DNA of 64,000 nt from Cyclobacterium jeungdonense (GCF_010994275.1 NZ_WMCD01000002.1:124001-188000); one strand, 5' to 3'. Positions 27,997 to 36,597 are shown, counted from the stretch's first letter. Notes: a model not told the origin generated them from the letters alone. Program-made: numbers and translations.

Positions 27997-28666
27997 TGAT
28001 CGCCTCCTGTAATTTCCCTCCTTTAATGTGAATGGATTGGTGTGTTCGGGCCGCCAGTTCCAAATCGTGGGTAACCAAAATAAGGGTGGTTCCTTCTTCC
28101 TCGTTTAATTTAAAAATAAGATTTTCCACCATCTGCCCTGTTTCGGTATCCAGATTTCCGGTAGGTTCATCCGCAAACAAAATCTTTGGCTCGTTGGCAA
28201 AGGCACGGGCTATGGAAACCCGCTGTTGCTCACCACCAGAAAGTTGGTTTGGGTAATGAGTCAGTCTATCCGCAAGGCCTACTTTTTCCAGAAGTTCCAT
28301 GGCCTTGTTTTTGGCATCCTTTCTTTTTTTAAGTTCTAATGGCACCATGACATTCTCCAGCGCGGTCAGGGTTTGTAGCAGTTGAAAGTTCTGAAAAATA
28401 AAGCCTACCAGTTGATTTCTCACGGCAGCTCGCTGGTCCTCGTTCATCTTTTCCAGTGCTCTGCCATCCAGCATTACGGATCCGGAACTAGCAACGTCCA
28501 ATCCAGCGCAAAGCCCCAGCAGGGTGGTTTTACCGCTACCGGAGGGTCCAACGATAGACAAGGTGTCTCCAAAAGCTACCTCGAAATTGACCTCATCCAA
28601 AACAGTAAGTTCCCGGTTACCACTTCGATAGGTTTTTGTAAGATTATCAACTTTCAATACATTCAT
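27989..28666 (-). CDS. ABC transporter ATPase, YbbA/LolD type
   Basis: 225 residues from the ATG at 28666 (MNVLKVDNLTKTYRSG); an upstream in-frame extension to 28708 has an unlikely N-terminus. Walker A is GPSGSGKTTLL, the signature LSGGEQQRVSIARA, Walker B ILFADEPTGNLD and the switch His LVTHD. It energises the permease encoded just downstream with an eight-base overlap. The gap to the esterase on the other strand contains the leader repeat, so the two directions have separate 5' regions. Confidence 0.93.
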   Translation of the reverse strand: MNVLKVDNLTKTYRSGNRELTVLDEVNFEVAFGDTLSIVGPSGSGKTTLLGLCAGLDVASSGSVMLDGRALEKMNEDQRAAVRNQLVGFIFQNFQLLQTLTALENVMVPLELKKRKDAKNKAMELLEKVGLADRLTHYPNQLSGGEQQRVSIARAFANEPKILFADEPTGNLDTETGQMVENLIFKLNEEEGTTLILVTHDLELAARTHQSIHIKGGKLQEAING

Positions 28667-28770
28667 AGACTTCAAATAAAAATACTTATCCTCTCCTAAC
28701 AAAAACAATAGTCAATTAAGTTTATTAATTTTAACAAATGACCGTTAAATTTCTGTCAAATTATGCATTC

Positions 28771-28902
28771 ATGAAATCGAGTACGACGCCAGCGACCCAG
28801 GGAGGGATGATTATACAACATGCGAAATTCTCCCGTATAAATTCAGGACAGGCTATCCCGACCTTCGGTGCAGGACAGGTTATGACCGTTGAAAAAAAAT
28901 AA
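28771..28902 (+). CDS. short leader ORF, MKSS/GMII family (copy B1, 43 aa)
   Basis: 43 codons starting MKSSTTPATQG and continuing GMIIQHAKFSR at residues 12-22, ending VEKK. It shares the core with the ORFs at 37, 28910 and 57773. Residues 23-35 (INSGQ...) are in the same frame as copy C but not copy A. It ends seven bases before the ATG of the next leader ORF. Codons 1-4 and 12-20 match the other copies except at synonymous or Lys/Arg positions and one free codon, which favours translation. Confidence 0.5.
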   Translation: MKSSTTPATQGGMIIQHAKFSRINSGQAIPTFGAGQVMTVEKK

Positions 28903-28909
28903 TAAACAG

Positions 28910-28984
28910 ATGAAATCGAGCATGATGGAGGCGACATACAGAGGGATGATTATAAAGCATGCGAGATTCCATATGGCCGCTTAA
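28910..28984 (+). CDS. short leader ORF, MKSS/GMII family (copy B2, 24 aa)
   Basis: 24 codons starting MKSSMMEATYRGMIIKHARF and ending HMAA. It is a shortened family member lacking the hairpin-bearing C-terminal part. Its stop is 16 bases before the esterase ATG. It sits directly after copy B1, so the esterase message would carry two leader ORFs in series. Confidence 0.5.
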   Translation: MKSSMMEATYRGMIIKHARFHMAA

Positions 28985-29000
28985 AAACAATTATAAACAT

Positions 29001-29681
29001 ATGAAACTACCTTTTAAATACGCCCCCTACGTTTTGGCGGCTCTTACACTGCTCTATTCCTGCAATCAAAAACCACAAGAGGACAAACAGGAAACCCAGG
29101 AGTCTGCTGCTCTTGAAGAAAAAACCGCCAAAAAAACCATTTTGTTTTTTGGGAACAGCTTGACTGCCGGATATGGCATTGAAGAGGAGGAGGCATTTCC
29201 CGCATTAATCCAGGAAAAAGTAGATAGCCTGGGCCTTGATTACGATGTCATCAATGCCGGATTAAGCGGAGAAACTACTGCCAGTGGACTGAGCCGTCTG
29301 GACTGGTTTCTGGAAGAAAAACCTGAAATTTTTATTCTGGAATTGGGTGGGAATGACGGTTTAAGGGGGATTTCCCTGGCGGAAACAGAAAAAAATCTTC
29401 GAAACATCATTTCGGGTGTGCAAGAGAAATTTCCAGAAACTAAAATTGTATTGGCAGGAATGCAAATTCCTCCCAATATGGGACAGGAGTATTCGGAAAA
29501 TTTCCGGAAAATGTATGCTGACATTGCACAAACCACCTCGGTGTCCCTGATTCCCTTTTTGTTGGAAGGGGTGGCTGGCGATCCGGACTTGAATCTGCCG
29601 GATGGCATTCATCCCACGGAGGAAGGTCATCGTATGGTAGCCGAGAATGTCTGGCCATACCTGAAACCCTTATTACTATAG
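29001..29681 (+). CDS. TesA-like SGNH hydrolase lipoprotein (arylesterase/lysophospholipase)
   Basis: 226 residues from the ATG at 29001. A lipoprotein signal (ALTLLYSC) is followed by a Glu/Gln/Lys-rich linker. The SGNH blocks are block I FGNSLTAGYG (Ser nucleophile), block II Gly in NAGLSGETT, block III GGND and block V DGIHP (Asp-His). It is close to TesA, a periplasmic thioesterase and lysophospholipase. Here it is lipid-anchored. It is divergent from a YbbA/YbbP-like ABC transporter, a conserved association suggesting joint handling of membrane lipids or acyl compounds. A double leader repeat precedes it. Confidence 0.9.
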   Translation: MKLPFKYAPYVLAALTLLYSCNQKPQEDKQETQESAALEEKTAKKTILFFGNSLTAGYGIEEEEAFPALIQEKVDSLGLDYDVINAGLSGETTASGLSRLDWFLEEKPEIFILELGGNDGLRGISLAETEKNLRNIISGVQEKFPETKIVLAGMQIPPNMGQEYSENFRKMYADIAQTTSVSLIPFLLEGVAGDPDLNLPDGIHPTEEGHRMVAENVWPYLKPLLL

Positions 29682-29801
29682 TGTTACCAGAAAATAGCCT
29701 GATTCCAATCAACCGGTATTCTTTCTAAAGAAGAATCATTCGTTTTTAATTTTAAGAAATTTATCTTACTTTTTGAAAAATTTTAATCAAAGAGAAAAAG
29801 A

Positions 29802-31541
29802 ATGAGTATAAACATACAATCCACCGGAGAGGCTTATGATGTGGTTATCGTGGGATCCGGAGCAGGAGGAGGTATGGCTTCAAAAATCCTCGCAGAAGCA
29901 GGATTAAAAGTAGCTGTGGTGGAAGCGGGAGCTGATTTTGATCCGGCTATTGAAGAACACCGAACTCAACTTCGTCCACCGTGGGAATCTCCTCGGAGAG
30001 GCGCTGGAACCGTACGGCCTTTTGGGGATTTTGATGCTGCCATCGGTGGTTGGGACATCGAAGGAGAGCCCTATACCCGGGGAGCGGACAGTGAATTTGA
30101 TTGGTTCAGATCCAGAATGTTGGGCGGAAGAACCAACCACTGGGGACGCATATCCCTGCGATTCGGGCCGTTGGATTATAAAAGAAAAGACCTGGATGGC
30201 TTGGGAGATAACTGGCCCATTGGCTACGAGGATGTGGCACCCTATTACGATAAGGTGGATCAGCTGATCGGCGTTTTTGGTTCCAAAGAGGGTATTCGAA
30301 ACGAGCCGGATGGTTATTTTCTACCACCTCCCAAGCCACGATTGCATGAATTGCGGATAAAAAAAGGGGCGGATAAAATTGGCGTTCCTGTCATCCCTTC
30401 CCGTTTGTCTATTTTGACTCGACCGGTAAACAATGACCGAGGCACCTGTTTTTTCTGTAATCAGTGCAACCGGGCCTGTCAGATATACGCGGATTTTTCT
30501 GCAGGCACCTGCCTGGTAAAACCGGCTATGAAAAAAGGTCAGGTGGACCTTTTCACCATGGCTATGGTAAGAAAAGTCAACACCAACGAGCAGGGAGAAG
30601 CTACGGGTGTCCGGTATATTAGTAAGCTGGACATGAAAGAATACACTCTTAATGCCCGAGTGGTGGTTTTGGGTGCCTCTGCCTGTGAATCGGCTAGGAT
30701 CATGTTAAATTCTAAATCCCAAACCCACCCTAACGGGCTGGGCAATAGCTCCGGGCAAGTAGGGCACTACCTGCACGATTCTACGGGGGCTGACCGCATG
30801 GGAATCCTCCCGGACATGATGGACCGGGAACGGTACAATGAAGACGGTGTAGGAGGAATGCACGTGTACACCCCCTGGTGGCTCAATGAAAAAAACCTTG
30901 ATTTTGCCAGAGGATATCACATTGAATACTGGGGAGGGATGACCATGCCTTCCTATGGTTTTGGTGGTGGCATGGACACCATGCGGCAATATGTCAAGGA
31001 TGAATTTGGCAACCCACGTCCGAATGGAGGTTATGGAGAAGGATTAAAAAAGGATATAAGACGATTTTACGGCAGCACTGTAGGCATGTCTGGCCGGGGA
31101 GAGAGTATCCCCCAGTACAGCAACTATTGCGAAATAGATAATCAGGTAGTGGACAAGTACGGTATCCCGGTATTGAAATTCCATTACAAATGGACCGATC
31201 AGGAACTCAAACAGGCCCAACACATGCACGAGACCTTTGAGGAGATACTTACCAGTATGGGTGCTACCATTTTGGGAAGCAAACCAGGAGCAGATCAGCA
31301 ATTCGGATTGCACAAACCCGGCCGGATCATTCACGAAGTGGGAACAACGCGCATGGGAGATAATCCCGAAACCTCCGTACTCAACAAGTTTTCACAAGCC
31401 CATGATTGCAAGAATCTATTTGTTGTGGACGGTGGTCCGTTTGTGTCTCAGGCCGATAAAAATCCAACCTGGACAATATTGGCCCTGTCCTGGAGGACCT
31501 CGGAATATATCATTGATCAATTATCAAAGAAAAACATATAA
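29802..31541 (+). CDS. GMC family FAD-dependent oxidoreductase
   Basis: 579 residues. The FAD-binding site is [21 protein letters not shown] (residues ~14-34), then [11 protein letters not shown] four-cysteine patch [11 protein letters not shown] lies near residue 211. The C-terminal GMC signature has an active-site His ([10 protein letters not shown]) and Asn (KNPTW). It oxidises sugar or alcohol hydroxyls. There is no signal peptide of its own. The next gene, three bases away, is the subunit-3 partner carrying a Tat-like signal, so the pair is probably exported together. With DUF1080 following, a glycoside 3-dehydrogenase role is likely but inferred. Confidence 0.92.
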   Translation: MSINIQSTGEAYDVVIVGSGAGGGMASKILAEAGLKVAVVEAGADFDPAIEEHRTQLRPPWESPRRGAGTVRPFGDFDAAIGGWDIEGEPYTRGADSEFDWFRSRMLGGRTNHWGRISLRFGPLDYKRKDLDGLGDNWPIGYEDVAPYYDKVDQLIGVFGSKEGIRNEPDGYFLPPPKPRLHELRIKKGADKIGVPVIPSRLSILTRPVNNDRGTCFFCNQCNRACQIYADFSAGTCLVKPAMKKGQVDLFTMAMVRKVNTNEQGEATGVRYISKLDMKEYTLNARVVVLGASACESARIMLNSKSQTHPNGLGNSSGQVGHYLHDSTGADRMGILPDMMDRERYNEDGVGGMHVYTPWWLNEKNLDFARGYHIEYWGGMTMPSYGFGGGMDTMRQYVKDEFGNPRPNGGYGEGLKKDIRRFYGSTVGMSGRGESIPQYSNYCEIDNQVVDKYGIPVLKFHYKWTDQELKQAQHMHETFEEILTSMGATILGSKPGADQQFGLHKPGRIIHEVGTTRMGDNPETSVLNKFSQAHDCKNLFVVDGGPFVSQADKNPTWTILALSWRTSEYIIDQLSKKNI

Positions 31542-31544
31542 GCC

Positions 31545-32261
31545 ATGAACAGAAGAGAAAATCTCAAGCTTTTATTTACAGGATCCCTGGCTTCGGGCTT
31601 CCTTTTTACAGGTTGTGGTCCTGAGGCTCCTGAAACCACCGAAATCCCACACAATCCTACCTTAGGGGAGTTTGGAAGTTATGGCCGGACTCCGGAAGAA
31701 ATCATTTACAATGAGGCCCTAAAGTCCACTACTTTCTTTACCGATGACGAGCGGAAGAAACTGGACGTTTTGGTAGATATTATCATTCCTGCCGATGCTA
31801 CCTCGGGAAGTGCGACGCAAGCCGGGGTACCCGATTTCATTGAATTTATGATGAAAGACATTCCCGCCTATCAGACGCCCATGCGCGGCGGATTATTGTG
31901 GCTGGATCATAAATCAGACGAGCTATTTGGTGCTAAATTTATGGAAATAAGTGAATCGCAGCGCATCCAGATCATTGATCTGATTGCTTATCCGGACAAA
32001 GCTAAAGCAGAAAACGAAGGGGGTGTCCGCTTCTTTAATATGCTGAGAAACCTGACCGCAACGGGCTTTTTTACTAGTGAAGAAGGGTTCAAGGATCTGG
32101 GATACGTAGGAAACAGGCCGAATGCCTGGGACGGCGTGCCTGAAGAAGTATTGGCCAAACACGGCCTTCAGAACGACCCCAAATATAAAGATGTATACCT
32201 GGATATTTCTACCCGGGGAACCATCGCCCAGTGGGATGATGAAGGTAACCTTATTGGATAA
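31545..32261 (+). CDS. gluconate 2-dehydrogenase subunit 3 family lipoprotein
   Basis: 238 residues of the small-subunit family that pairs with GMC dehydrogenases. The N-terminus MNRRENLKLLFTG...LFTGC combines a twin-arginine motif with a lipobox, implying Tat export and lipid anchoring. The mature domain carries FFTDDERKKLDVLVDIIIPAD and a conserved HGL near the end. It starts three bases after the GMC stop. It would carry the flavoprotein across the membrane and hold it at the envelope. Confidence 0.9.
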   Translation: MNRRENLKLLFTGSLASGFLFTGCGPEAPETTEIPHNPTLGEFGSYGRTPEEIIYNEALKSTTFFTDDERKKLDVLVDIIIPADATSGSATQAGVPDFIEFMMKDIPAYQTPMRGGLLWLDHKSDELFGAKFMEISESQRIQIIDLIAYPDKAKAENEGGVRFFNMLRNLTATGFFTSEEGFKDLGYVGNRPNAWDGVPEEVLAKHGLQNDPKYKDVYLDISTRGTIAQWDDEGNLIG

Positions 32262-32288
32262 TAGTTTCTAAATACCTTACTCAACTGG

Positions 32289-32323
32289 TCCGGAAGCCGG
32301 TATTTACCCTACCCGCTTCCGGA
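32289..32323 (+). promoter_or_regulatory. intercistronic hairpin
   Basis: TCCGGAAGC pairs exactly with GCTTCCGGA over a 17-base loop, in the 86-base gap between the subunit-3 gene and the DUF1080 gene. No U-run follows, so partial termination or RNA processing within one operon is more likely than full termination. Confidence 0.45.
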
Positions 32324-32347
32324 CATCCCTCCTAAACCCAACATGCC

Positions 32348-33046
32348 ATGAAGTTTTTCCCCTTTTGGTTGATGATCCAGACGGCTTTTGTCTTTTCCCC
32401 TGTAAAGGCTCAGGAATTGCCCTTATTTAATGGTAAGGACCTCACAGGCTGGCATGCGGATGTTCCGGAACGAGACGAAAACCCTGATATCGGACCCTCC
32501 TTTATCGTTCGGGACGGTATGTTGGTAAGCCTGGGAAGGCCTTTGGGGCACCTGATTAGCGATAGGGTATATCAAAACTACCGGATCACTAGTGAATACC
32601 GGTTTCCCGGAGAGACCGGCAACTGCGGGATATTGGTTCATGCTTCTACTCCCCGCTCTTTATACGATATGTTCCCCAAGTCCATAGAAGTCCAGATGAT
32701 GCATGAAAATGCAGGGGATTTTTGGTGCATCGTCGAGGACATAAAAGTAGATAATATGGTAGAAAGAAGAGGACCAAAAGAAGATTGGGGTATTACAGAG
32801 GGGAAAAATAGACGCATCCTCAATCTTACGGATGGCTCGGAGAATCCACCCGGCGAATGGAACCGAATGATCATCGAATGTTTTGAAGACAAAATAAAAG
32901 TTTGGATCAATGGAGATCTGGTCAATGAAGGCTATCAGTCCACCGCTACCCGAGGCCAAATTGCCATACAGGCAGAGGGAGCTGAGGTGGAGTTTAGAGA
33001 GTTGAACCTAGAGCAAATCAGTGGTCTATCCGAAAACCCGGAATGA
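32348..33046 (+). CDS. DUF1080 (3-keto-disaccharide hydrolase family) exported protein
   Basis: 232 residues. A signal peptide (MIQTAFVFSPVKAQ) is followed by one concanavalin-like DUF1080 domain: PLFNGKDLTGWHADV, YRITSEYRFPGETGNCGILVHA, SIEVQMMHENAGDFW, EWNRMIIEC and IAIQAEGAEVEFREL. Some members hydrolyse 3-keto sugars made by GMC-type 3-dehydrogenases, which is what the upstream genes appear to encode. Its stop abuts the stop of the convergent Crp/Fnr gene with no gap. Confidence 0.9.
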   Translation: MKFFPFWLMIQTAFVFSPVKAQELPLFNGKDLTGWHADVPERDENPDIGPSFIVRDGMLVSLGRPLGHLISDRVYQNYRITSEYRFPGETGNCGILVHASTPRSLYDMFPKSIEVQMMHENAGDFWCIVEDIKVDNMVERRGPKEDWGITEGKNRRILNLTDGSENPPGEWNRMIIECFEDKIKVWINGDLVNEGYQSTATRGQIAIQAEGAEVEFRELNLEQISGLSENPE

Positions 33047-33760
33047 TTAACCGTAAAAATCCGAAAGTCGGGCCAGCCCTTTGCGATCCAGCAAAAGAAT
33101 CTTTTTTCCTTGAAGGTCAATTAATTTGTCTTTTTTGAATTCAGACAATAACCTGATGACCGTTTCAGTAGCAGTGCCCACAATACCGGCAATTTCTTCT
33201 CTGGTAAGAGCAATATCCAATCTTTGCTTATCCCCCCCGTCAACGCCATAGCCGTCTCCCAACTTAAGTAAGGCCAGGGCAAGCCGTTCCCGAATCGATT
33301 TCTGGGTGGCATCCGTTAGTTTGCTTTCCATGACACCCATATCCTGGCACAGGGCCTGCGTGAGTCTGCGGTGAAAGTTATTATCCTCCGACAGCACTTT
33401 TAAAAACACCTCTTTGGGAACGAAACAAATGCTGGCATCCTCCACGATTGTCGCAGATGTGGAGTAGGCTTCTTCTCCTATCAAGGAGGTATACCCTACA
33501 AAGTCCCCTTTTTTGGCCAGCCGGATGATTTGCTCCTTTCCGTTTGAAGCAGTTTTGAAAATCTTCACAACCCCGCTGTTGACACAAAATACGCCTAGTG
33601 GCTTGGTGTTTTCGTAGTAAAGTATTTGCCCCTTTTTATGAGAGATAAAATTCTTGCTATCGGAAATAGTACAAAGGTGCTCGTCCGCCAAGTCTGAAAA
33701 CATAGAAAATTTTCTACTTAAACACAATTCACAAGGAGTACTTTTAACCGGGTTGCTCAT
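33047..33760 (-). CDS. Crp/Fnr family transcriptional regulator
   Basis: 237 residues. An N-terminal CxxC (CELC, about residues 10-13) is followed by a cyclic-nucleotide-binding-type beta roll (LGVFCVNSGVVKIFKTASNGKEQIIRLAKKGDFVGY) and a C-terminal Crp-type helix-turn-helix (ALTREEIAGIVGTATETVIRLLSEFKK). The two N-terminal cysteines alone do not make a classic Fnr cluster. The HTH core ETVIRLL resembles the ETVSRxL of Fnr-type proteins. Inverted repeats lie 38-65 bases upstream of its start and may be its own binding sites. Confidence 0.9.
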   Translation of the reverse strand: MSNPVKSTPCELCLSRKFSMFSDLADEHLCTISDSKNFISHKKGQILYYENTKPLGVFCVNSGVVKIFKTASNGKEQIIRLAKKGDFVGYTSLIGEEAYSTSATIVEDASICFVPKEVFLKVLSEDNNFHRRLTQALCQDMGVMESKLTDATQKSIRERLALALLKLGDGYGVDGGDKQRLDIALTREEIAGIVGTATETVIRLLSEFKKDKLIDLQGKKILLLDRKGLARLSDFYG

Positions 33761-33797
33761 AGTGGTCTTTTCAAATGATTTGTAAACTTGTTAGCTA

Positions 33798-33825
33798 ATG
33801 TAACTTAATTACATGACTTATGTCA
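33798..33825. promoter_or_regulatory. overlapping inverted repeats upstream of the Crp/Fnr gene
   Basis: ATGTAA-cttaa-TTACAT (33798-33814) and TGAC-ttat-GTCA (33814-33825) share one base. Their size and symmetry resemble Crp/Fnr-type operators, and they lie upstream of a gene of that family. Autoregulation is inferred. Confidence 0.4.
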
Positions 33826-33860
33826 CTGAACTTTCCAATTTAAGGTGAAAATATCTTTTT

Positions 33861-34364
33861 TCAACCTAAAAACTCCGGAAAAAAATCGATTTGTACATAG
33901 TTCCCAGAATGAATATCCCTTTGCATGCAGATATGCCTGTTCCCATTGCTAATACCTAAAAAAGCCGCTTGAATTTTTTGATTGTAAATACTGACTTGTT
34001 CCACGGTTTTTTGGGTCAGTGAAACTTCAGGAGCCTTGCATTCAATCAGAAAGAAGGCATTTCCCGTCCGATCCCTAACCAAAACATCATACCTTTTGCT
34101 TAGCGAGTTATAGGTAAGTCCCCTTTCCAGTGAAATTAAGCTTCTGGGGTAATTCAGGTAGGTTGTCAAATAATGAACAAGGTGTACACGGACCCATTCC
34201 TCGGGAGTTAATAAAAGGAATTTTCTCCTCAGGGGGTCAAAAATATAGGGCTTCCCATTAGCTTCTTTCCGAATCCGAAAGTCAAACGAAGGAAGATTGA
34301 GCTTTTCCTCACATAGCTGCAGCACCTTTTCATCCATAATGCAAATTTGCTTGAAATTAACCAT
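33861..34364 (-). CDS. HsdR N-terminal-like PD-(D/E)XK domain protein
   Basis: 167 residues matching the stand-alone 'type I restriction enzyme HsdR N-terminal' family common in Bacteroidota. Nuclease-fold residues are RYDVLVRDRTG...FFLIECKAP (Asp, then E-x-K about 20 residues later), with a downstream QVSIYN. No methylase or specificity subunit is near, so this is not a restriction system; a housekeeping nucleic-acid role is possible but unproven. ATG at 34337 (MDEKVLQLCEE) is an alternative, perhaps better, start. Confidence 0.8.
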   Translation of the reverse strand: MVNFKQICIMDEKVLQLCEEKLNLPSFDFRIRKEANGKPYIFDPLRRKFLLLTPEEWVRVHLVHYLTTYLNYPRSLISLERGLTYNSLSKRYDVLVRDRTGNAFFLIECKAPEVSLTQKTVEQVSIYNQKIQAAFLGISNGNRHICMQRDIHSGNYVQIDFFPEFLG

Positions 34365-34392
34365 CCCTAAAAGTCTTTTGTAAAATTAAGCA

Positions 34393-35106
34393 TTAAAAAC
34401 TGAGGTAAGGAGCAATCCGATCCACCCACTCCTCTGTAAACAATTTGATTCCAAGCAGGTCATTGGCCGCTTCATAGCTACCATGTTGGTTCCGATAGGC
34501 AATGATTACCTTTGCCTCTCCGGCACCTATGTAGGGGTGGCTTACCAAGTCTTTAAAGGTGGCCTCGTTGATTTTAATGGTGCGATTAATTTGGGATTGG
34601 AATGGAAATAATTCATAGATTTTTCCGGCCAATTCCCCATCGATTCCATACACCTCCAGTAATTGCTCTGGAGAATGAAACCCTCCCAACTTGTCCCGGA
34701 AGGATTCAATTCTGGCAGACAAAACCGGCCCTACCCCGGAAACCATTTGGAGTTCCACAGCGGTGGCTTCTGGAAACCTCAAGGAATTCAGTTTGGGAGT
34801 CTCAGGCCGGGAAAGTCCCTGCGCTTCTGGCTTGTCTTCCTTTTTGCCTTTTTCTTCTTGCGGCCAATCTTCGATGGACACTGTATCTGACTTGAGGGTT
34901 GCTTCTTTATAAAACCCGGGATCATTTTTTACCTTTTCGAGATAGAGCAGGTAATTCTCCTCATTGTAGGATCGAAAATAGCCTGACATCCAATACGGAA
35001 TCGCATACAAGACTGCCAGCATGGGGATTACGAAAACGAATCCCCTGGACTCTTTTCGTGTGAAGCCAAGATAGGTCTTCAGAAAGTAAAACAACTTATC
35101 TACCAT
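34393..35106 (-). CDS. helix-hairpin-helix (ComEA-like) membrane-anchored protein
   Basis: 237 residues. A short basic N-terminus and one membrane segment (GFVFVIPMLAVLYAIPYWM, ~23-41) are followed by an acidic/Lys linker and helix-hairpin-helix motifs: ATAVELQMVSGVGPVLSARI (about 117-136), a degenerate second copy near YGIDGELAGKIYELF, and ATFKDLVSHPYIGAGEAKVI. Non-specific DNA binding outside the cytoplasmic membrane, as in ComEA, fits the layout. The HsdR-like gene follows 28 bases later on the same strand. Confidence 0.82.
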   Translation of the reverse strand: MVDKLFYFLKTYLGFTRKESRGFVFVIPMLAVLYAIPYWMSGYFRSYNEENYLLYLEKVKNDPGFYKEATLKSDTVSIEDWPQEEKGKKEDKPEAQGLSRPETPKLNSLRFPEATAVELQMVSGVGPVLSARIESFRDKLGGFHSPEQLLEVYGIDGELAGKIYELFPFQSQINRTIKINEATFKDLVSHPYIGAGEAKVIIAYRNQHGSYEAANDLLGIKLFTEEWVDRIAPYLSF

Positions 35107-35262
35107 TGTTCTAATCTATTGGCTTCATAAATTAATAATATTGGAATTATATTCCAAAAATTCGCATTATTGCATTGTAGTAGGAATGGAAAAACCTTAT
35201 TTAGAAGGGTTATAAATTAATTTCCACAGTCTGAATTAATTCCTTTCGTCCATTTTCTGTGA

Positions 35263-35270
35263 TAAATTTG
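35263..35270 (+). promoter_or_regulatory. -7 element for hemA
   Basis: TAAATTTG matches TAnnTTTG and lies 19 bases before the hemA ATG. No clean TTG sits at the -33 position (TTTC instead), so the assignment rests on the -7 box alone. Confidence 0.45.
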
Positions 35271-35289
35271 TAACTGAAAGTATTGTAAC

Positions 35290-36564
35290 ATGCAGTCAAA
35301 GTTTAAAGCTTTAAGTCTCTCCTATAAGAAAGCCCCTGTTGAAATCAGGGAGTTGGTTTCTCTGGATGAGGGTGCAGTTCATTCACTTTTGGGTAAATTA
35401 AAAGATTTTTTTAGCCTCACTGACACCCTTATACTTTCTACCTGTAATCGGACAGAAATCTATTACAGCCATGAATTAGACCTTTCTACGGAGATTATTA
35501 AGCTGGTAGGATTGGAAAAAGGGCTTGTAGACACCATATCTTATCTGGAATACTTTGATTTATTCCCGAATGATAAGGCAGCGATCGAACACCTTTTCCG
35601 TGTAGCCATGGGGCTGGAAGCTCAGGTAATAGGAGACATGCAGATTTCCAATCAGGTAAAACGAGCCTATCAGGCCTCTGCAGACATGGAAATGGCCGGT
35701 CCCTTTCTGCACCGACTCATGCACACCATCTTTTTTACCAATAAAAAGGTGGTTCAGGAAACGGCTTTTCGGGATGGAGCCGCCTCCGTCTCCTATGCTG
35801 CCGTAGAATTGATAGAGGAGCTTACTTCCAACACCCATCAGCCCAGGGTATTGTTAATCGGTTTGGGGGAAATTGGAGAAGATGTAGCCAAAAACCTTGC
35901 CTACCTTCCGGATGCCCGGGTTACTATCTCAAACCGAACTTATTCCAAGGCGGTAGCCATGGCTTCGGAATACGGATTTGAGGCTATCCCTTTTGAGGAC
36001 TGTTTTGAGGCCATGAAGGAGGCAGACGTTATCATTTCTTCTATTATGAAATCAGAGCCTTTTATCACTAAAGGTCTGGTAAGTAGTTTTGATATTAAAA
36101 GTTACAAACTCTTCGTTGACCTGTCTGTTCCCCGAAGTATCGATACGGCTGTGGAAGATATCGCAGGAGTACTCCTTTACAATGTGGATAACATCCGAAG
36201 TAAAGCCAGTGAAACGCTGAGCAAACGGACGGCTGCCATTCCTCAGGTCGAGGAAATCATACAGGAAAACATCAATGAATTTTACGATTGGAAAAAAGAA
36301 ATGATGGTATCCCCTACCATCAATAAGCTAAAAAACAGTCTGGAACAGATTCGAAAGGAGGAATTGGAGCGTTACCTAAAGAATGCGGATGATAACCAGA
36401 TCGAAATCATCGATAAGATTACCAAGAGTATGATGCAAAAAATCCTTAAAGTACCGGTGGTACAGTTAAGGGCGGCTTGCAAGCGAGATCAGGCCGAAGA
36501 AATGATTGACATCATCAATGACTTGTTTGATCTGGAAAAACAGGAGGAGAAAAAGCAGCATTGA
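35290..36564 (+). CDS. hemA: glutamyl-tRNA reductase
   Basis: 424 residues; NADPH-dependent reduction of glutamyl-tRNA to glutamate-1-semialdehyde, the first step of C5-pathway haem synthesis. The catalytic Cys is in STCNRTEIYY (about residue 50), the substrate-binding region is VAMGLEAQVIGDMQI, and the NADPH site is LLIGLGEIGEDVAKNL. A C-terminal dimerisation helix follows. Length is normal. It supplies the same pathway as hemN at 18951 but is unlinked to it. Monocistronic, preceded by a 180-base AT-rich 5' region. Confidence 0.96.
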   Translation: MQSKFKALSLSYKKAPVEIRELVSLDEGAVHSLLGKLKDFFSLTDTLILSTCNRTEIYYSHELDLSTEIIKLVGLEKGLVDTISYLEYFDLFPNDKAAIEHLFRVAMGLEAQVIGDMQISNQVKRAYQASADMEMAGPFLHRLMHTIFFTNKKVVQETAFRDGAASVSYAAVELIEELTSNTHQPRVLLIGLGEIGEDVAKNLAYLPDARVTISNRTYSKAVAMASEYGFEAIPFEDCFEAMKEADVIISSIMKSEPFITKGLVSSFDIKSYKLFVDLSVPRSIDTAVEDIAGVLLYNVDNIRSKASETLSKRTAAIPQVEEIIQENINEFYDWKKEMMVSPTINKLKNSLEQIRKEELERYLKNADDNQIEIIDKITKSMMQKILKVPVVQLRAACKRDQAEEMIDIINDLFDLEKQEEKKQH

Positions 36565-36574
36565 CTTCCCATCC

Positions 36575-36597
36575 ATCCCTATTTTTCGGGATTTCTT
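36575..36597 (+). terminator. weak hairpin after hemA
   Basis: ATCCC-tatttttc-GGGAT followed by TTCTTCC, starting ten bases past the hemA stop. The stem has only five pairs, so it is a weak terminator candidate. Confidence 0.3.

Larger units (their letters stand above)
28771..29000 (+). repeat. leader repeat, tandem copies B1 and B2
   Basis: A full copy (28771-28909) followed directly by a shortened copy (28910-29000). B1 has the GGGATGATTAT...CATGCGA core, the TCCCG-type hairpin region (first stem weakened here) and TCCCGACC-ttc-GGTGCAGGA. B2 keeps the core but has lost both hairpins and ends in AATTATAAACAT just before the ATG at 29001. Both run in the direction of the esterase gene. Confidence 0.75.

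Noticed and set aside
33861..34364. Restriction-modification system
   Set aside because: Only an HsdR N-terminal-like domain is present; no methylase, specificity subunit or helicase lies nearby.
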